DNA of 64,000 bases from Hexactinellida sp. DTS-2022 (GCA_028753945.1 JAPNXP010000016.1:496001-560000); one strand, 5' to 3'; shown: positions 10,446 to 22,164, numbered from the stretch's first letter. Notes: a model not told the origin generated them from the letters alone. A program made the numbers and translations.

Positions 10446-13400
10446 CTAAATTGAACAACCTTTAATAATATCCTTTTCAACTCGAAAGAAATGCTGTAGT
10501 CTTTCTTTCTCCATTAAAACACATTGTAACTCAGTTTCATAGCCTTTAGCATCACAAAGCATAATCACCAGTTGTTCCAACGTTTGCATTGCATTCTCAA
10601 AACTTTCTTCCTGCTCATAGGCTAACCATAAAGAATCTAAAGCTTTGATTCTACCTTTGAAATTATCAAGCCTGCGCATGAACTCAAGTTCTTGCCTGTA
10701 ACAACTGAGCGAATTTAAGCTGTCGCCTTTGAATAGGAATGTAGTGCCTAGGGTAGTTCATTAATAAATTATAATCAAACTAAGTAGCGAAATCTCTTAT
10801 ACGGAAAATTCATTAAAATTATTCCACCTTTGAGTTTATATGTAACGAGCCCTTCGGTCTCGGTCGCTTTGCGACGGATCGGTGCTACGCACCTCAAGTT
10901 AACGGCCGCTTTGCGGCCTTACTTCTCACCCTTTCTGCCATGGAAAATGGTAGAAAGGGATGTTATATACATCTCTTTATAAGATTTCCATAGTTGTAAC
11001 TTGTTTTTTATGTTAGAAATTTATAAACGCGAAATTAGTGTTTAGCATACTTGTTTACCTATTATAACATTTGGAACTTAGTATCTATCTCAATTATAAA
11101 TGCGGTTTATATTCCCCCATCACTTTAATACAATCAATCCGGATTCCGGACAAACAAACAAACAAACACACAAACACACACACAACAATCGAGATTTAAT
11201 AATATAGAATTATAGATGTTAAAAATATGTTAAAAAATTGTATTAGTTCTCGATAAAAATTTTTTTACAAATGCTATCCTATAGATCATTTTACAAAAAG
11301 CAGAGAACTACTGACCTCAAAACACAAAAATGCAAAAGTTGACTTATTTTTTCAGTTCCAAAGCTTCATTTATTAAATATAGTTATTTGATTCTTTTACA
11401 CTATAAAGTTTTCTGGTTTACAATAGTTATTAGCATAAGAATAATTTTAATTCAATTTAGGACTAAAAAGCATATAAAATAAATGAGAATAAACATTAAA
11501 ATAATAATTAGTTAAGCCATGTGAAATATATTATTTGTTTATCATCCAGATTTTTTGAAAATACGGACTTGGAATATTATTTCAATTTTTCTAATTAATG
11601 ATTTACTTCAAGGATTATCCTAAGTCAAACAAAATTTTATTTCCATGAAATAAGAGGCATTGCCCAATAGATTAAATAGTTACTGATATACAAGCAGGCC
11701 CGGATTAAGGCACGTTCAGATTGTTCAGCTGAACAGGGCCGCCCACCCCCATGCCTAACATGAATTGGTCTCACTGCATCTTATAAATAAATAAAATTTG
11801 CTTTGCATAAACACAAACACAAGGGGGCCGCCCACCAGCTTAATCCGCCCCTGTATACAAGAACTATTCAAATCGATATACCCTAAACCTCGTTAGTACG
11901 ACAGGTTAATACGAACACTATTTCAGTCTCCTACAAGCATTTTCAATACATATAATATTGATTAATACGAATTCCGGAGAAGGAGAACGAAAATTGACGG
12001 TCTCCTGGAGTTCATACTAACGAAGTTTCCACACGCAGGCTACAAACTTGGACAGTGGGGATGATTATAAACAAATACAGTAAATTCTCGTTACAACGAT
12101 GTGCTTGGGACCTGTAAATTCCTTCATTATATCCCGATATTTGTTATAAGCGGATAATAATTAATGCATTTAGAGATTAAGGGGGAAATTTCCATTTCGT
12201 TATAAGCGGTTATATCGTTATATCCGACTTCGTTATAACGGGAGTTCACTGTAATGCATTTTATTTGAGCTTAAGTGAGGTTGTATTTATATGACAACCG
12301 CAGATACTGTCGGCGAGTTCTTACTTGTAAGGTGAGTTTTATTGACACATATATTGACCTTTTTTCTGGAGGCCAGTTTTTATGTTAAAAATCTCGACGG
12401 TAACCATTTAAGTATTTAACTAATAAATTATATTTATATAGTCGACCCGCTCAATGAATCACCAGTTAATTGGACAAATATCCATCGGAATACCATTTTT
12501 CATAAGATAATTTAGGTCCAATGTTAAAAGGCTTACTTATATATCGGCCAACACTTTTCAATCTAAAAACTCGGCTTCGAAAAGGTGAATTTTTGAAATT
12601 TCCATTAGAAAACTGTTGGCCAATATCTAAGTAATCCGATGACTCAGGCGCGGCACATCCATTTCAAAATTGGTACGGCGGAAGATTTATAATATTCTAA
12701 GTGGTACGGCGACGACGGACTACCAAGATACAAAATCGTCATCAACTATTTAATCATCATTGTTCCAGTGTTTGTCTACACCGTTAACCTTTCAATTGAT
12801 GGTCGTAGCAACCGTATCCGTTGCATTACACATTAATTTGTACTCGTTTTAGCGGTTTCAGTCCATTTTATTTTAGCATTGTGTGATAAAGCCCCCGATA
12901 TTTGGAAATATTTTGAAAATGAGGTGCGGCGACGCAGTACCTGCCGCCCCTGGATGTTAAAAAGCTACATGATAAATTTGTGGACTGAAAAAGTACTTTT
13001 AAATATCCATGGTCCATGTAATAACGCTAATCTACTGTAACAAAATTACCTAAGTTTCCTAACACAATAGCTTGTCCCAACTGATCATTCAATTCTTCAG
13101 CAACCTTAATTGCAGACGTGTAAAACTCAATAGATTTGTCTAGCTGTCTCATAGCTTGTAGACAGTTCCCAATACAACATATTGTACGGCCTTTAGCTGC
13201 TAAATCTTGGTGTTCTTTACTCAGTGTAAGACGTTTCTCGTAGAAATCTATTGCTTTATCATAATCCTAGATAACATTTTAACAATTATATCCATGGTCT
13301 GAATGCTGTCTCATTCCTTTAATTCTAGCAAATTTGTTGGACCAATTTGTGCAAGGGAATACTTGTATACAAAGTTGTTAGTATTAACTGAATTGCAATA

Positions 13401-15783
13401 TTAGGGGCCGGTAAAACTTACGTAACGCTTCCAGGGAAGTGTTAATCAATATGTGACAAACCATTCTATTTGTGTTATAAAGAGCGAGGCATAGGAGCGA
13501 GGAGTTTAATTTTCACGAATTTTGCGAGAAACCTCGCTAATCCGAACCCTAAATACTCAAATAAATTTGTCTTGATCGTATATACTATGATACATTTCAA
13601 ATGTGATATCTAGCCGACCAAGGGGCCTCATTCACTAAACTACTTACATTTAACTTAAACTAAGTAAAACTACTAAAAAGTATGTTTAACCATACTGAGC
13701 AAAAACTAAATTGATATTCACAATGCAAAACTAAGTAAATACAGTAGAACCTAGTTAGTACGAACACGGTTAATACAATACCACGAACACTATTACAGTC
13801 AACTTCAAAGCATTTCTAATACAAATTACACTTTATACGAATTCCTTTTGACAGTCTCCTAATGTTCGTACTAATGAAGTTCTACTGTACTTAGTTTCTA
13901 CCTATTTCCGCTTAATTTACTTTAAATGTGTACTAATTTTCCAATAGGGTAATGTTATGTGCCAACTAACCTGTAGTAGCATAAATGAGTTCGCTAGATT
14001 AGTATAAGCTCTCGCTACACCAAACTTATCCTTGAGATAGTTCATGTAATCCAAGTTTAACTCAAAATAGTGAATAGCAGTCTTTATATATGTTTTAGAC
14101 ACTTTACTGTTACTGGGTAGAGTCGATAGCTCACCGGAGTGGAAAAGTATCCGTGAAGATCTCGTTAGTAAGAAACCTATTTTAATGAGAAAGTTAGGTT
14201 AAACGAATAATTGACAATCCACGATATAAATTTTTGGCTTATCAAACTAAAAACTCGACTTCTAAAGCTGAATTTTGGTGTGAAAAAATTACCTTGCCAG
14301 AGCCTGAAAATTAAACTAGAAAGATGTTGGCCGATATACATTATACTTTCATTAATATGAACACGGATAAGGAAATATCGGTTAAAGAGTACTAGTATGT
14401 TTAATTCCCCTAGCCTATACAAATGCATGCAATTTGTTCGGTTAATACGAATTTAAGAAAATACGAACAAATATCTACGGTCCCATGGTGTTCCTATTAA
14501 TGAGAGTTTATTATATAAGTACTTCCGTTGTCCCAAATGTTTATATTGTATTCATAATTGCGTAAACTTACCGATGGTCTGAAAGAGATCGCCTAGATTA
14601 TGGTACGCTTTCGCAATTGACCTTTGGTCCCCCATACTCTGCACTGTATGCAGATACACTAAGTAACAGTGACAAGCGCGGGAAAACTTTCCCCTCCTGA
14701 AATAAGCATTTCCGAGATTGCACAAGGCCTGTGCCATGCCTAGCAGATCTGACCTGTTGCGACAGAGAGCGAAGTCGTGTATGTGGCATTGGGCTGCGAG
14801 ATTGTGGTGTTCTATAGAAAGTTAATATAAAAATAATACTTGCTTCTATTATGGCCATTCAAAAGAGCAAAATTGTGTTCATAACAGAGTCTTCATAATA
14901 AGCGAACTCAATTTAATACAAACACTATTAAGTTGTTAAATTTTAACCATAGGGCTTTTACATATCAATAAAGAATTAAATTAAGCAGACGAATTGATCC
15001 CATTTCGATACAACAGACCTGACTGTACAATACAAATCTTTCGCCGACCTCCAAATCTTCCAATACAGATTTTGACATAGGACTTAAACTTTAAATATAT
15101 AAACACATCTATATAAGGAATTATTTTAAAGGTCCAATGGGTGGTAATAAAAAACAATAATATTACCAGCGACAAATGGGTAAATTATTAGCTGCCCTGA
15201 CTATAGTAATAATCTCAACATAGACCATGGATAATACCTAACATAGATATGATATCTTTATGCTAAAGGTGTATAATAAATGACAAATAAATAAATTTCC
15301 CTATTACAGTAACACGTTCTAACGAGAGATTAATTAATAGCCGTCTCGCTTAAGTAACTACTAACTAACAGGTATTTCACTGGAAATTTCTACAGATTGC
15401 TTCAAACGTTACTTTATGAAAAATTATTTAAAAATTAGCAATTAAGATACTGCCTCTATTTTTTATAGAGGGCATCATCGATAGAATCAAGTAAGAAGGT
15501 TGAATAATAACAGCTATAATCGCTGTACAAGTATTTTAGATAAAAACTCACCCAATGAGTAATGTGCATTTCCTAATAGCGACCATAGAACGCTAACCAA
15601 ATTGAAATCTGCATTATCTATCATAAGAGATAACTTTAGTCCCTGTTCAAGTAATGGAATAGATTCCTCGAATTCTCCGTTTCGTATAAGTCTTTCTCCC
15701 TCGCATGCTAACTGTCTGCAGTCTGGAGCTTCACGTACTCCTAATGCCTCCTCATTTGTCACACCTTCTGTTGTTGTTGTTGT

Positions 15784-15830
<47 letters not shown>

Positions 15831-16014
15831 TTCTCTTTGGTCGATCATTGTGTACTTGTTTACTACTCACCTGTGAAGGTCTGTGGTTATTATTTGGTAT
15901 TTCTGTGTTGGCATTTTCAGTTGGTAAAGGTGATGAATTCCTATGTGGTGGTGTCATCGACCGAGAAGAATTGTGGTAAGCTGTAATAGCTTGATCGAGA
16001 GAGGTCGTGTTCAT
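10446..16014 (-). CDS. LGN/AGS3-like TPR protein, five exons, no GoLoco motif
   Basis: Coding exons on the minus strand: 16014-15552, 14811-14572, 14101-13971, 13266-13050, 10747-10446. All introns are GT-AG, phases agree at every junction, and the total of 1353 bases gives 450 aa ending in TAG. Residues 1-95 are polar with a Thr/Ala run. Eight TPR helix pairs follow, with a repeat length near 40 residues as in LGN/AGS3 (GPSM) and rapsyn: CRQLACEGERL..., LLGNAHYSL, LCNLGNAYFRRGKF, AYHNLGDLF, AYTNLANSFMLLQDYDKAI, CIGNCLQAMRQLDKSI, VLGNLGTTFLFKGDS, LDSLWLAYEQEESF. In LGN/AGS3 such repeats bind cortical partners in spindle orientation and C-terminal GoLoco motifs bind G-alpha; this protein stops soon after the last TPR and has none. 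Its introns hold several transposable elements. Its 3' end faces the MGAT5-like gene 166 bp away; minus-strand AATAAA candidates lie near 10283 and 10355. Exact orthology is uncertain. Confidence 0.8.
10845..11213 (+). mobile_element. hairpin-headed, CA-tailed element (copy H1)
   Basis: Starts ACGAGCCCTTCGGTCTCGG, followed by consecutive small hairpins (GTCGC-TTT-GCGAC, GGTGC-TAC-GCACC, GGCCGC-TTT-GCGGCC). Next come one core unit with CATACTTGTTTACCTATTATA, a CCCCCATCACTTTAATACAATC block, a (CA/CAAA)n tail and the end ATCGAGATTTAATAATAT. Other copies lie at 28567, 33119, 43242, 45088 and 50567. Layout resembles minisatellite-cored non-autonomous Helentron/pearl-type elements, but that class is inferred. 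This copy lies in the last intron of the TPR gene. Confidence 0.6.
11513..11577. mobile_element. relic end of the GGCCATAT MITE
   Basis: AAGCCATGTGAAATATATT followed by TTGTTTATCATCC and GATTTTTTGAAAATACGGAC matches the inverted-repeat end of the element at 18181-18538. Only one end is present. Confidence 0.5.
11695..11853. mobile_element. hAT MITE with TATACAAG target duplication
   Basis: Begins CAGGCCCGGATTAAG and ends CTTAATCCGCCCCTG, with exact 8-bp direct repeats TATACAAG on both sides. Ends starting CAG and 8-bp duplications are diagnostic of hAT transposons. Non-coding. Confidence 0.85.
11880..12031. mobile_element. pogo-like MITE, family A (copy 3, worn)
   Basis: AACCTCGTTAGTACGACAGG opens it and TTCATACTAACGAAGTTTCC closes it. 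The outermost CAGT bases are mutated. Confidence 0.5.
12078..12251. mobile_element. pogo-like MITE, family D
   Basis: Begins CAGTAAATTCTCGTTACAACG and ends CGTTATAACGGGAGTTCACTG, flanked by TA. Internal GTTATAAGCGG words repeat in both orientations. Confidence 0.65.
12535..12640. repeat. family Z repeat copy with both ends
   Basis: Opens TACTTATATATCGGCCAACA and closes TGTTGGCCAATATCTAAGTA, a clear inverted pair, with the CTCGGCTTCGAAAAGGTGAA core. It supports the view that family Z is a MITE. Confidence 0.6.
13404..13490. mobile_element. GGGGCC-type MITE relic
   Basis: GGGGCCGGTAAAACTTACGTAACGCTTCCA followed by TGTGACA matches the family of 309-464 and the relic at 46310. The other end is not evident. 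Confidence 0.4.
13742..13887. mobile_element. pogo-like MITE, family A (copy 4)
   Basis: CAGTAGAACCTAGTTAGTACGAAC at the left and CTAATGAAGTTCTACTG at the right, flanked by TA. It lies in a TPR-gene intron. Confidence 0.6.
14215..14515. repeat. family Z copy followed by a worn family A relic
   Basis: 14215-14345 carries AACTCGACTTCTAAAGCTGAA, ATTACCTTGCCAGAGCCTG and GATGTTGGCCGATATAC (family Z). 14350-14515 carries ATATGAACACGG, GGTTAATACGAAT and CTATTAATGAGAG (family A, no intact ends). Both are in a TPR-gene intron. Confidence 0.4.
15770..15833. repeat. trinucleotide tract in the TPR gene's first exon
   Basis: Interrupted TGT/TGC triplets on the plus strand, read on the minus strand as Thr (ACA) and Ala (GCA) runs within the N-terminal low-complexity region. 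Length polymorphism is likely. Confidence 0.8.
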
Positions 16015-17265
16015 TTATAAATAGCTGTTTATAATTGTTTAAAGAGGTAATAAGAATTAACGATTGACTAAGGACACATTAAACTTCAGGCAATGAAGTG
16101 TTTTTCTCGTAATTTTGATTCACCTTTTTGTGTAGCGAGCAGAGTTTTTAGTATAACCTTGTCTGCCGTTGTGAATTAGAATTAATATGAAATTAAGTAA
16201 CTTTAGCCCATTCAATTATAACCATGGATAAGAGAAAAGTATATTGATCAATAAAGTAACCGAATTTAGTTTTTATGATCCATCCTGGATTATCACATCC
16301 CAAAAGTTTGGCAATTTCCACCCCAAGATTTGAAATTTTCATAAATTGTTTGCACCTTGTCTGACTGACAGTCTATGCTTTTGTATTACAAAAATGGTGA
16401 AAAAAGTGTGACATAGGGAGTGGGGTAAATTTTCGTCAAAAAATGGCGCGTTTGAAAGCGCCATTTTCCAACCTCCCAAAATAACTAAGCTTTGAATGTT
16501 TTTATCATTTGAGCTAAGGAGTTGAAATTTTATAATTCAGATCGATCCATGTTATTCGGAATCAGTTATTCTTTTCTTGATTTATATCTTGTTTGATTAT
16601 TATGAGTAACATCCAAATTGTGCAAGTAATCTATTAAGTTGATGAAATTGTACCATAAATGCGAAAAAAGATGTTTGACACCAGTCAAATAGTAATAAAA
16701 ATTAAAATTAAGACACAAAAATCAGAAAATAGATGTCTATGTGTCATATAGTAAAGTAAACTACTAAGAAATCAAACCCAATACATTGGTGACGTCGAAT
16801 TATTTTTCTCTGAAGATGAAATTTGATCATCAGATCAAATTTTGCAGTCTATGTCGCTATGACACACCGACATCGTATTCCCATACACATATAAGCATTG
16901 ACGATCAGCATTGATATATTTTGAACAAGGTACCCTATTTATTATCAAAAATTATAAATCAAACGATTAATTGTATAGATCGGAAATTGTGATCAATTTA
17001 AGTATAGGGGCTTATAAATAATAAGCGTCCGATCGTATATTATCATCAAATAATATGTAAGGTAATATTCTGTTAAAATATGAATTTAATTGGAAATTAT
17101 GTTGCGGGGACCATTGGTCGAATTTAGAAGTATTAATTAAGTACATACCAACCTCGAATCGGTTGGTGTGTGGTTGTGTTCTGCCGCGAAGCGACCTAGT
17201 AAGCAAAGCGTGCTAGTTACAATAAATGGGTGGTATTTAAACAGACGTGCGTAATTAATTTAAGG
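16015..17265. other. upstream flank of the TPR gene, no gene seen
   Basis: AT-rich. One small hairpin (TGGCGC-GTTTGAAA-GCGCCA) is at about 16444. No convincing ORF or RNA gene. It would contain the TPR gene's promoter, but no clear core element was identified. Confidence 0.4.
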
Positions 17266-17408
17266 GAATACTTATCCACCGATCATCGGCGTTTGTATTA
17301 AAAAACCTCGCTACTTTCTACCGATTGTTTTTTTGTTTATAAAAAACATCATCGGTAGAAGTAGCGAGGTTTTTAATACAAACGCCGATGATCGGTGGAT
17401 AAGTATTC
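17266..17408. mobile_element. near-perfect fold-back of about 140 bp
   Basis: GAATACTTATCCACCGATC on the left is matched by GATCGGTGGATAAGTATTC on the right. The arms, about 60 bp, include CGGCGTTTGTATTAAAAAACC and TAGCGAGGTTTTT, around an AT-rich loop. Pairing extends imperfectly outward. Probably a fold-back MITE. Confidence 0.65.
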
Positions 17409-17794
17409 TCTTAATTAAATTCAACGGTAACAGCGAATGAATATCATTGTAGAATTTCCAATAATTAGGCACAAATAATATTTTATTTTTATATTTTTGC
17501 TTTTGGTTTTAATTAACTAATTATTTTAATGCTAATAGCCTTTGAATAACTATTTGAAATTAATTGAATTATCAACTATTTTTATAATTCCTTTTCGTGT
17601 TATTACAAGGTATTTAGACTGATTTTAATTAAGCAGTAATTGTTTGATGAGTAAAAGTTACCATATTATATTTCCTATTTTTTGATAGCAACGTATCAGC
17701 ACTATTTGAAAGGAGCATCAAACATTGAGACTAACAGTGAGTTGTCTGTTTATGAAGCATGAGGAATTATTTATATATCGTCCTAAAACATCTA
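17409..17794. other. AT-rich spacer, nothing recognised
   Basis: No open frame or repeat structure seen. Confidence 0.4.
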
Positions 17795-17978
17795 CAGGTA
17801 AACCTCCCAAAGCGGCACCCATCGGGAGAATTATTTTGTGCCGCTTCTCGGAGGTTGCCGCTTTGGGAGGTTGCTCGTAAGGTAAAACTCCCAAAGCGGC
17901 ACCCATCGGGAGAATTATTTTGTGCCGCTTCTCGGAGGTTGCCGCTACTCGGAGGTGCCGCTTTGGGAGGTTTACCTG
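17795..17978. mobile_element. pogo-like MITE, family F (copy 1)
   Basis: Begins CAGGTAAACCTCCCAAAGC and ends GCTTTGGGAGGTTTACCTG, flanked by TA. Internally the unit GGCACCCATCGGGAGAATTA...GAGGTTGCCGCT is duplicated. A shorter copy is at 25206-25304. The palindrome creates several spurious open frames. Confidence 0.7.
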
Positions 17979-18058
17979 TATTATGTAATTTCTAGGCAAA
18001 TTCAAAGGTCATTTTAATTCATTAACATATATAAAGGTTTGTGTTTTAAAGTATAGAT

Positions 18059-18761
18059 CAGGGTTCCGCAAACTTTCATTTATATCAGGCCACATAATCT
18101 TAACAAAATTTTCCTCAGGCCGCAAACAATATCGAGAATTTTTTTCGAAATTTATAATAAAACTATTATGTTGTTGTAAGGCCATATAAAATAAATAACT
18201 TGTTTATCATCCCCGTCCGTCCCAATATTTACCCCCCGTCCGGATCTATTTTATTATTATTTTCTGAACATAATCGTACAGATATTAACTATAAACTTGT
18301 GTAAAGTACTCCTAATTTAGAAATTGTTAATTAGTCTTGTATTTAGAACATTACTTTCATTATTTGGGCTTTGTCATGTGATTTTATAATTTAATTTAAT
18401 TATTAATATTTATTGTTTGGCATAGGGTAATGTTTTTTGCATATTAACGGAAATAAAAAATATAAATAAAATCCCGTCCGCCGTCCGTATTTTCTGAAAA
18501 AATCCGGATGATAAACAAGTTATTTATTTTATATGGCCTAATACTAGAACTATACTAATTTATAAGCAAAAAGTGCATAAAAGGACTCTAGTCAAAAGGT
18601 AATACAGTTATGATAAAAGTACTGACAATAATATTTAATGAGAAGGGTGGATTTGTCCTTTTCTTGCAATTTTACAAATTTCCATTGGGCTATCACTCAA
18701 GCCACACATAGGGTTGTTTCAGGCCGCATGCGGCCTGAAAAACCTAGTTTGCGGAATCCTA
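18059..18761. mobile_element. hAT-like element hosting a MITE
   Basis: Left end CAGGGTTCCGCAAACT and right end AGTTTGCGGAATCCTA. Flanks GTATAGAT and GTATATAT agree at 7 of 8 bases, fitting an 8-bp duplication. Next to the ends, CAGGCCACAT and GCGGCCTGAAA also pair. It is split by the element at 18181-18538. Confidence 0.55.
18181..18538. mobile_element. PIF/Harbinger-like MITE with TAA duplication
   Basis: Inverted ends GGCCATATAAAATAAATAAC and its complement, extending through TTGTTTATCATCC, with TAA directly outside both ends. GG-starting ends and a 3-bp TAA/TTA duplication fit PIF/Harbinger. A relic end is at 11513. Confidence 0.55.
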
Positions 18762-19010
18762 GTATATATATATAGTATCTATCCAACATTAATTATGACC
18801 ATATTGTTTCGAATAAAGTTTCAAGTCAATAGGTATAATGAACATGCTTTGCATCATACATACGTTGTCGATTCAATTTTAATATTATTGTTGCGATTTG
18901 GGCGCGGGCTAATTAGTTGTGGTTTTGCACAGTGTGTGTAGACTAGGCTTTCATTCAGGGTATTAAACGATCTGTATCCCCATTTACGATTCCTAGTGGT
19001 CCCTTGTCTC

Positions 19011-19199
19011 CAGGGTTTCATCCAAACTAAATTTCCCGCGCGCCTACATAGATATAGTTTGAGCTTGCTGACACGCACCTAAATTACACATTTCGTATTA
19101 AGTCTATGGGAGCATCTCTCGATTTTCGCGCGCCTAGAAATTTTTTCTACCAAATTTACGCGCCTCCAGGCGCGTTGCATACGCCTGGATGAAACCCTG
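19011..19199. mobile_element. hAT MITE with CTTGTCTC target duplication
   Basis: CAGGGTTTCATCCA at one end, TGGATGAAACCCTG at the other, with exact 8-bp repeats CTTGTCTC outside. The interior is rich in CGCGCGCCT words. A related element is at 56738-56929, and possible debris is at 48390-48455. Confidence 0.85.
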
Positions 19200-19480
19200 C
19201 TTGTCTCTGCTACTCGTCTCCTAATTTTGAGTGTATTTTGTGATAAATGATATTTTCAGTAGCAGTCTAGGAGGGCTTTAGTTATATAAGTAAATTTAAA
19301 GTAAACAAAACATTGCATTGATCAAAATGAGGTTAAGTTTAGTTGATAGGCCACAAGTTGAGATATCCTACAGCTGGGGGGTTATTCAGTTGTATGAGAT
19401 TCTTACTACCATGAGATTCTTACTACTTTGAATACAAGGACCATGGATGACAAATTGCTATGTATTCTTACTACCACATA

Positions 19481-19992
19481 CAGTGTAACCTCTGGAATAG
19501 GGGAACCTCTGAATTCGGGGCATTTGAAATTCGCGAAAATATTTCCCCATACAAATGAACCTCTGGAATCGGGGAAATAGCGACAAACGGGGATTCGGGG
19601 CAAGCCCTGAAAATTTAATTCTTTCAGCTTGAATAGAACTATAGTACTAAAATCCCCTACGCAATCGGGGCATCAATACTGAAATCAACTCAATAAATTT
19701 TTATTTTCGCAATAACTATCGAATAAAACACAATATAAATGCTACGTAAGTGAACAAGAAATCAATTCAATCCGCCTCTGAGGGTAAATATGTAGCAGAA
19801 TGAAATATTTTAACGTTACAGTGTGACTAGCAATACGAAACAATAGTATGACATAATATGAACTACATATATACGGAAAATGGTGATTTTGACACAATAC
19901 CAGACTGAAATCCAGAATCGGGGAATTTCCACAATCGGGGCGTCATAAATTTTCCCAGTATCCCGCATGCCCCGATTCCAGAGGTTACACTG
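19481..19992. mobile_element. pogo-like MITE, family G
   Basis: Left CAGTGTAACCTCTGGAATAG and right CGATTCCAGAGGTTACACTG are inverted copies next to TA. Several GAATCGGGG words occur inside near both ends. About 512 bp, non-coding. Confidence 0.7.
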
Positions 19993-20795
19993 TACCAAGT
20001 TTGAGAGGGTCCAATGCGGGTCACCCACCCCCTCTCCCCCCTCACTACATAGATTCGAAAGGATGTTGACTCGTTTTGGAGATTAGTTAGGACTCTTAAC
20101 ACTTAAGTTAGATTGGTAAAGTCATTTTGACATATTTATGTTAGTTTCTATAGGAAAAAGACAAGTTTTACTACCTATTTACTGAATAAGAGTAACTAAA
20201 ATGAACAAAAAGGGAACTATTTAGGTGTTTTAAGCGTGCTTAGTCTTAATACTGATCTGATTTTAGAGAATTGTGCTCCAGAAAATTATTTTTCCAATGC
20301 GGGTTTTTCGAGGACCTTCGCGGGTCAGCGAGTTTCGATGTTCAAATGCGGGTCGGACCCGCCCAGGGCGGGTCAGTTGGGAGCTATGTACCATGAGATT
20401 CTTACTTCCTTTGTTATTCTTTCTCACCTGTTTTCTCAAGATCTATTCTCAATATAATTGAGTGTTAACCATGAATAACCAATTTATAAAGGAATAGCAA
20501 GAATTTACTTGTGATATTGTAGCGGAATAAATTCCATTACAATATCTCAATTTGCTATTATAATTATTGCTACAATATTTATTGTAATTGTACAGTATCA
20601 ATTTAATTTTAAATCGTTTGTTATGTCAACTTATGTGTATTTTGTATATATTTGTTTGTTTGCAACTAAGATAGGCTAAGAAATGAGAACAATTTCATAG
20701 AATAATATTATCTATCCAAAATATATTTACGTAAAACTTGCAGAACAGTGATCAAATAATTGTTTGAGTATTGAGTTAAGTGTACTAGCAACTAG
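19993..20795. other. spacer with no gene seen
   Basis: Short open frames only, with no recognisable family. A GCGGGTCGGACCCGCCC hairpin lies at about 20346. Confidence 0.4.
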
Positions 20796-20955
20796 ACTTA
20801 ACTTTTGCTAAGTTTTCAGAGGAAAACTAAGCAAAAACTTAGTTTGAACTCAAAAATGAGCAAACTCTAAGTCCAAACTTAGTTTAGATTTAGTTTGAGC
20901 TTAGTTTTGCTTTGTGTATACCGACTTAGTTTATGCTTAAACTTAGTTTAATCAA
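20796..20955. repeat. ACTTAGTTT palindromic repeat cluster
   Basis: Words ACTTAGTTT and AAACTAAG alternate in both orientations from GACTTAACTTTTGC to TAAACTTAGTTTA. A weaker cluster with AAACTAAGTAAA lies at 13640-13740. Confidence 0.55.
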
Positions 20956-21084
20956 TTTGATGCCGGATCAGAAATGTAATCTATTGTCCTACAGCAACAA
21001 TAGCGTTACAAACTTTTATCCCCCAATTCAGGCAGGGGTATTGTTTGATAGTCCCTGACTTATAATATTTGATTATATTTTATT

Positions 21085-21225
21085 GCAATAAAACTTGAGT
21101 ATATTTAGAATAATCCAATAAACTTGAGTATATTTGGAATAATCCAATAAAACTTAGTATATTTGGAATAATCCAATAAAACTTGAGTATATTTGGAATA
21201 ACCCTATAAAATTTGAGTATATTTG
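21085..21225. repeat. tandem repeat of about 33 bp, four to five units
   Basis: Unit AACTTGAGTATATTTGGAAT plus AATCCAATAA, repeated with small changes. No spacers, so not a CRISPR. The next 600 bp to 21820 holds nothing recognised. Confidence 0.8.
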
Positions 21226-21820
21226 GAAAAACTTGAGTACATATTTACAAATTAGTTGATTATTGTTGAGTACACGTTTTGGAAATTTCAAAAAAGTTGA
21301 GTATTTTGGGAATTTTCCCTTAAGAAAATACTTAATTAAACGTAATATATATCATACGTATACGTGGGAGAGAATTCACGTATTATTAAACTTTGGAGAA
21401 AATAACATATAAATTCGTCCAATGTTCAGGAATTCACTGGATGCATAAATAATTGTGTTACTTGATTAATTCACATTAGGCACAATATCACTTAGAGTCT
21501 ACTGCCATGGTATTGTATGATACATATACAATCCATATTATGATGCATAGACAGCATAGTTAGTTATATAAGGTGGTTCTAAAATATGTCACTTTAAAAA
21601 AGTTGAGGTATAACATGATTCGTAATTAGTTTGTTTTAACTTTTAAGTCCAAAAAATCTGTTACGAATCACCCTATGGATCTTCAATGAATTAGTGTCTA
21701 TTTCACCTGTAGTGGTTCCAGACTTCATTATAATATGATATCAGGATTTTAATCTACATGATTATTAGATTCTGAAATATTAACTCAGGTATTATACTAT
21801 CTAAATTAGTATACAGTAAT

Positions 21821-21946
21821 AAAAATCCAAAATTGCAGCCTGTGCCGACGCATTTCCCTTTGGAGGCGCTACATTTGGTGGTTGGGTAACTACCAGTGCC
21901 TCCAAAGGGAAATACATTCGGCACAGGCTGCAATTTGGGATTTTTT
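21821..21946. mobile_element. fold-back MITE (TTTGGAGGC family, copy 1)
   Basis: Left AATTGCAGCCTGTGCCGA pairs with right TCGGCACAGGCTGCAATT, and CCCTTTGGAGGC with GCCTCCAAAGGG, around a TACATTTGGTGGTTG loop. A worn copy with matching loop and flank is at 25936. Confidence 0.7.
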
Positions 21947-22164
21947 CGCCCTGTCATCAGCGCCTCAATGGTCTTAAGACCCATTTATCAAAGGTTGACG
22001 AGCAATGGAACGATTCATAAATTGGAAGTTTGTTTCTATCTTAAACAATCTTGAGTTTAATGCCATTATTTCATTATGTATAGATAATATATTAAATAAA
22101 CAGTTAATTAGTTTAGCAAAGTTATACGGAATATCGACATAACGTTACACGACAAAACGTTGCA

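Noticed and set aside
15602..15986. Plus-strand frames of 93 and 125 codons
   Set aside because: Antisense shadow of the TPR gene's first exon; poly-Val and poly-Leu runs come from the trinucleotide tract.
17718..18005. Two opposite frames of 78 and 95 codons with repeated KRHPSGE-like words
   Set aside because: They lie within and beside the palindromic family F MITE, so the same words appear on both strands.
21085..21225. Regular repeats considered as a CRISPR array
   Set aside because: Head-to-tail units with no unique spacers, in an animal genome; an ordinary tandem repeat.
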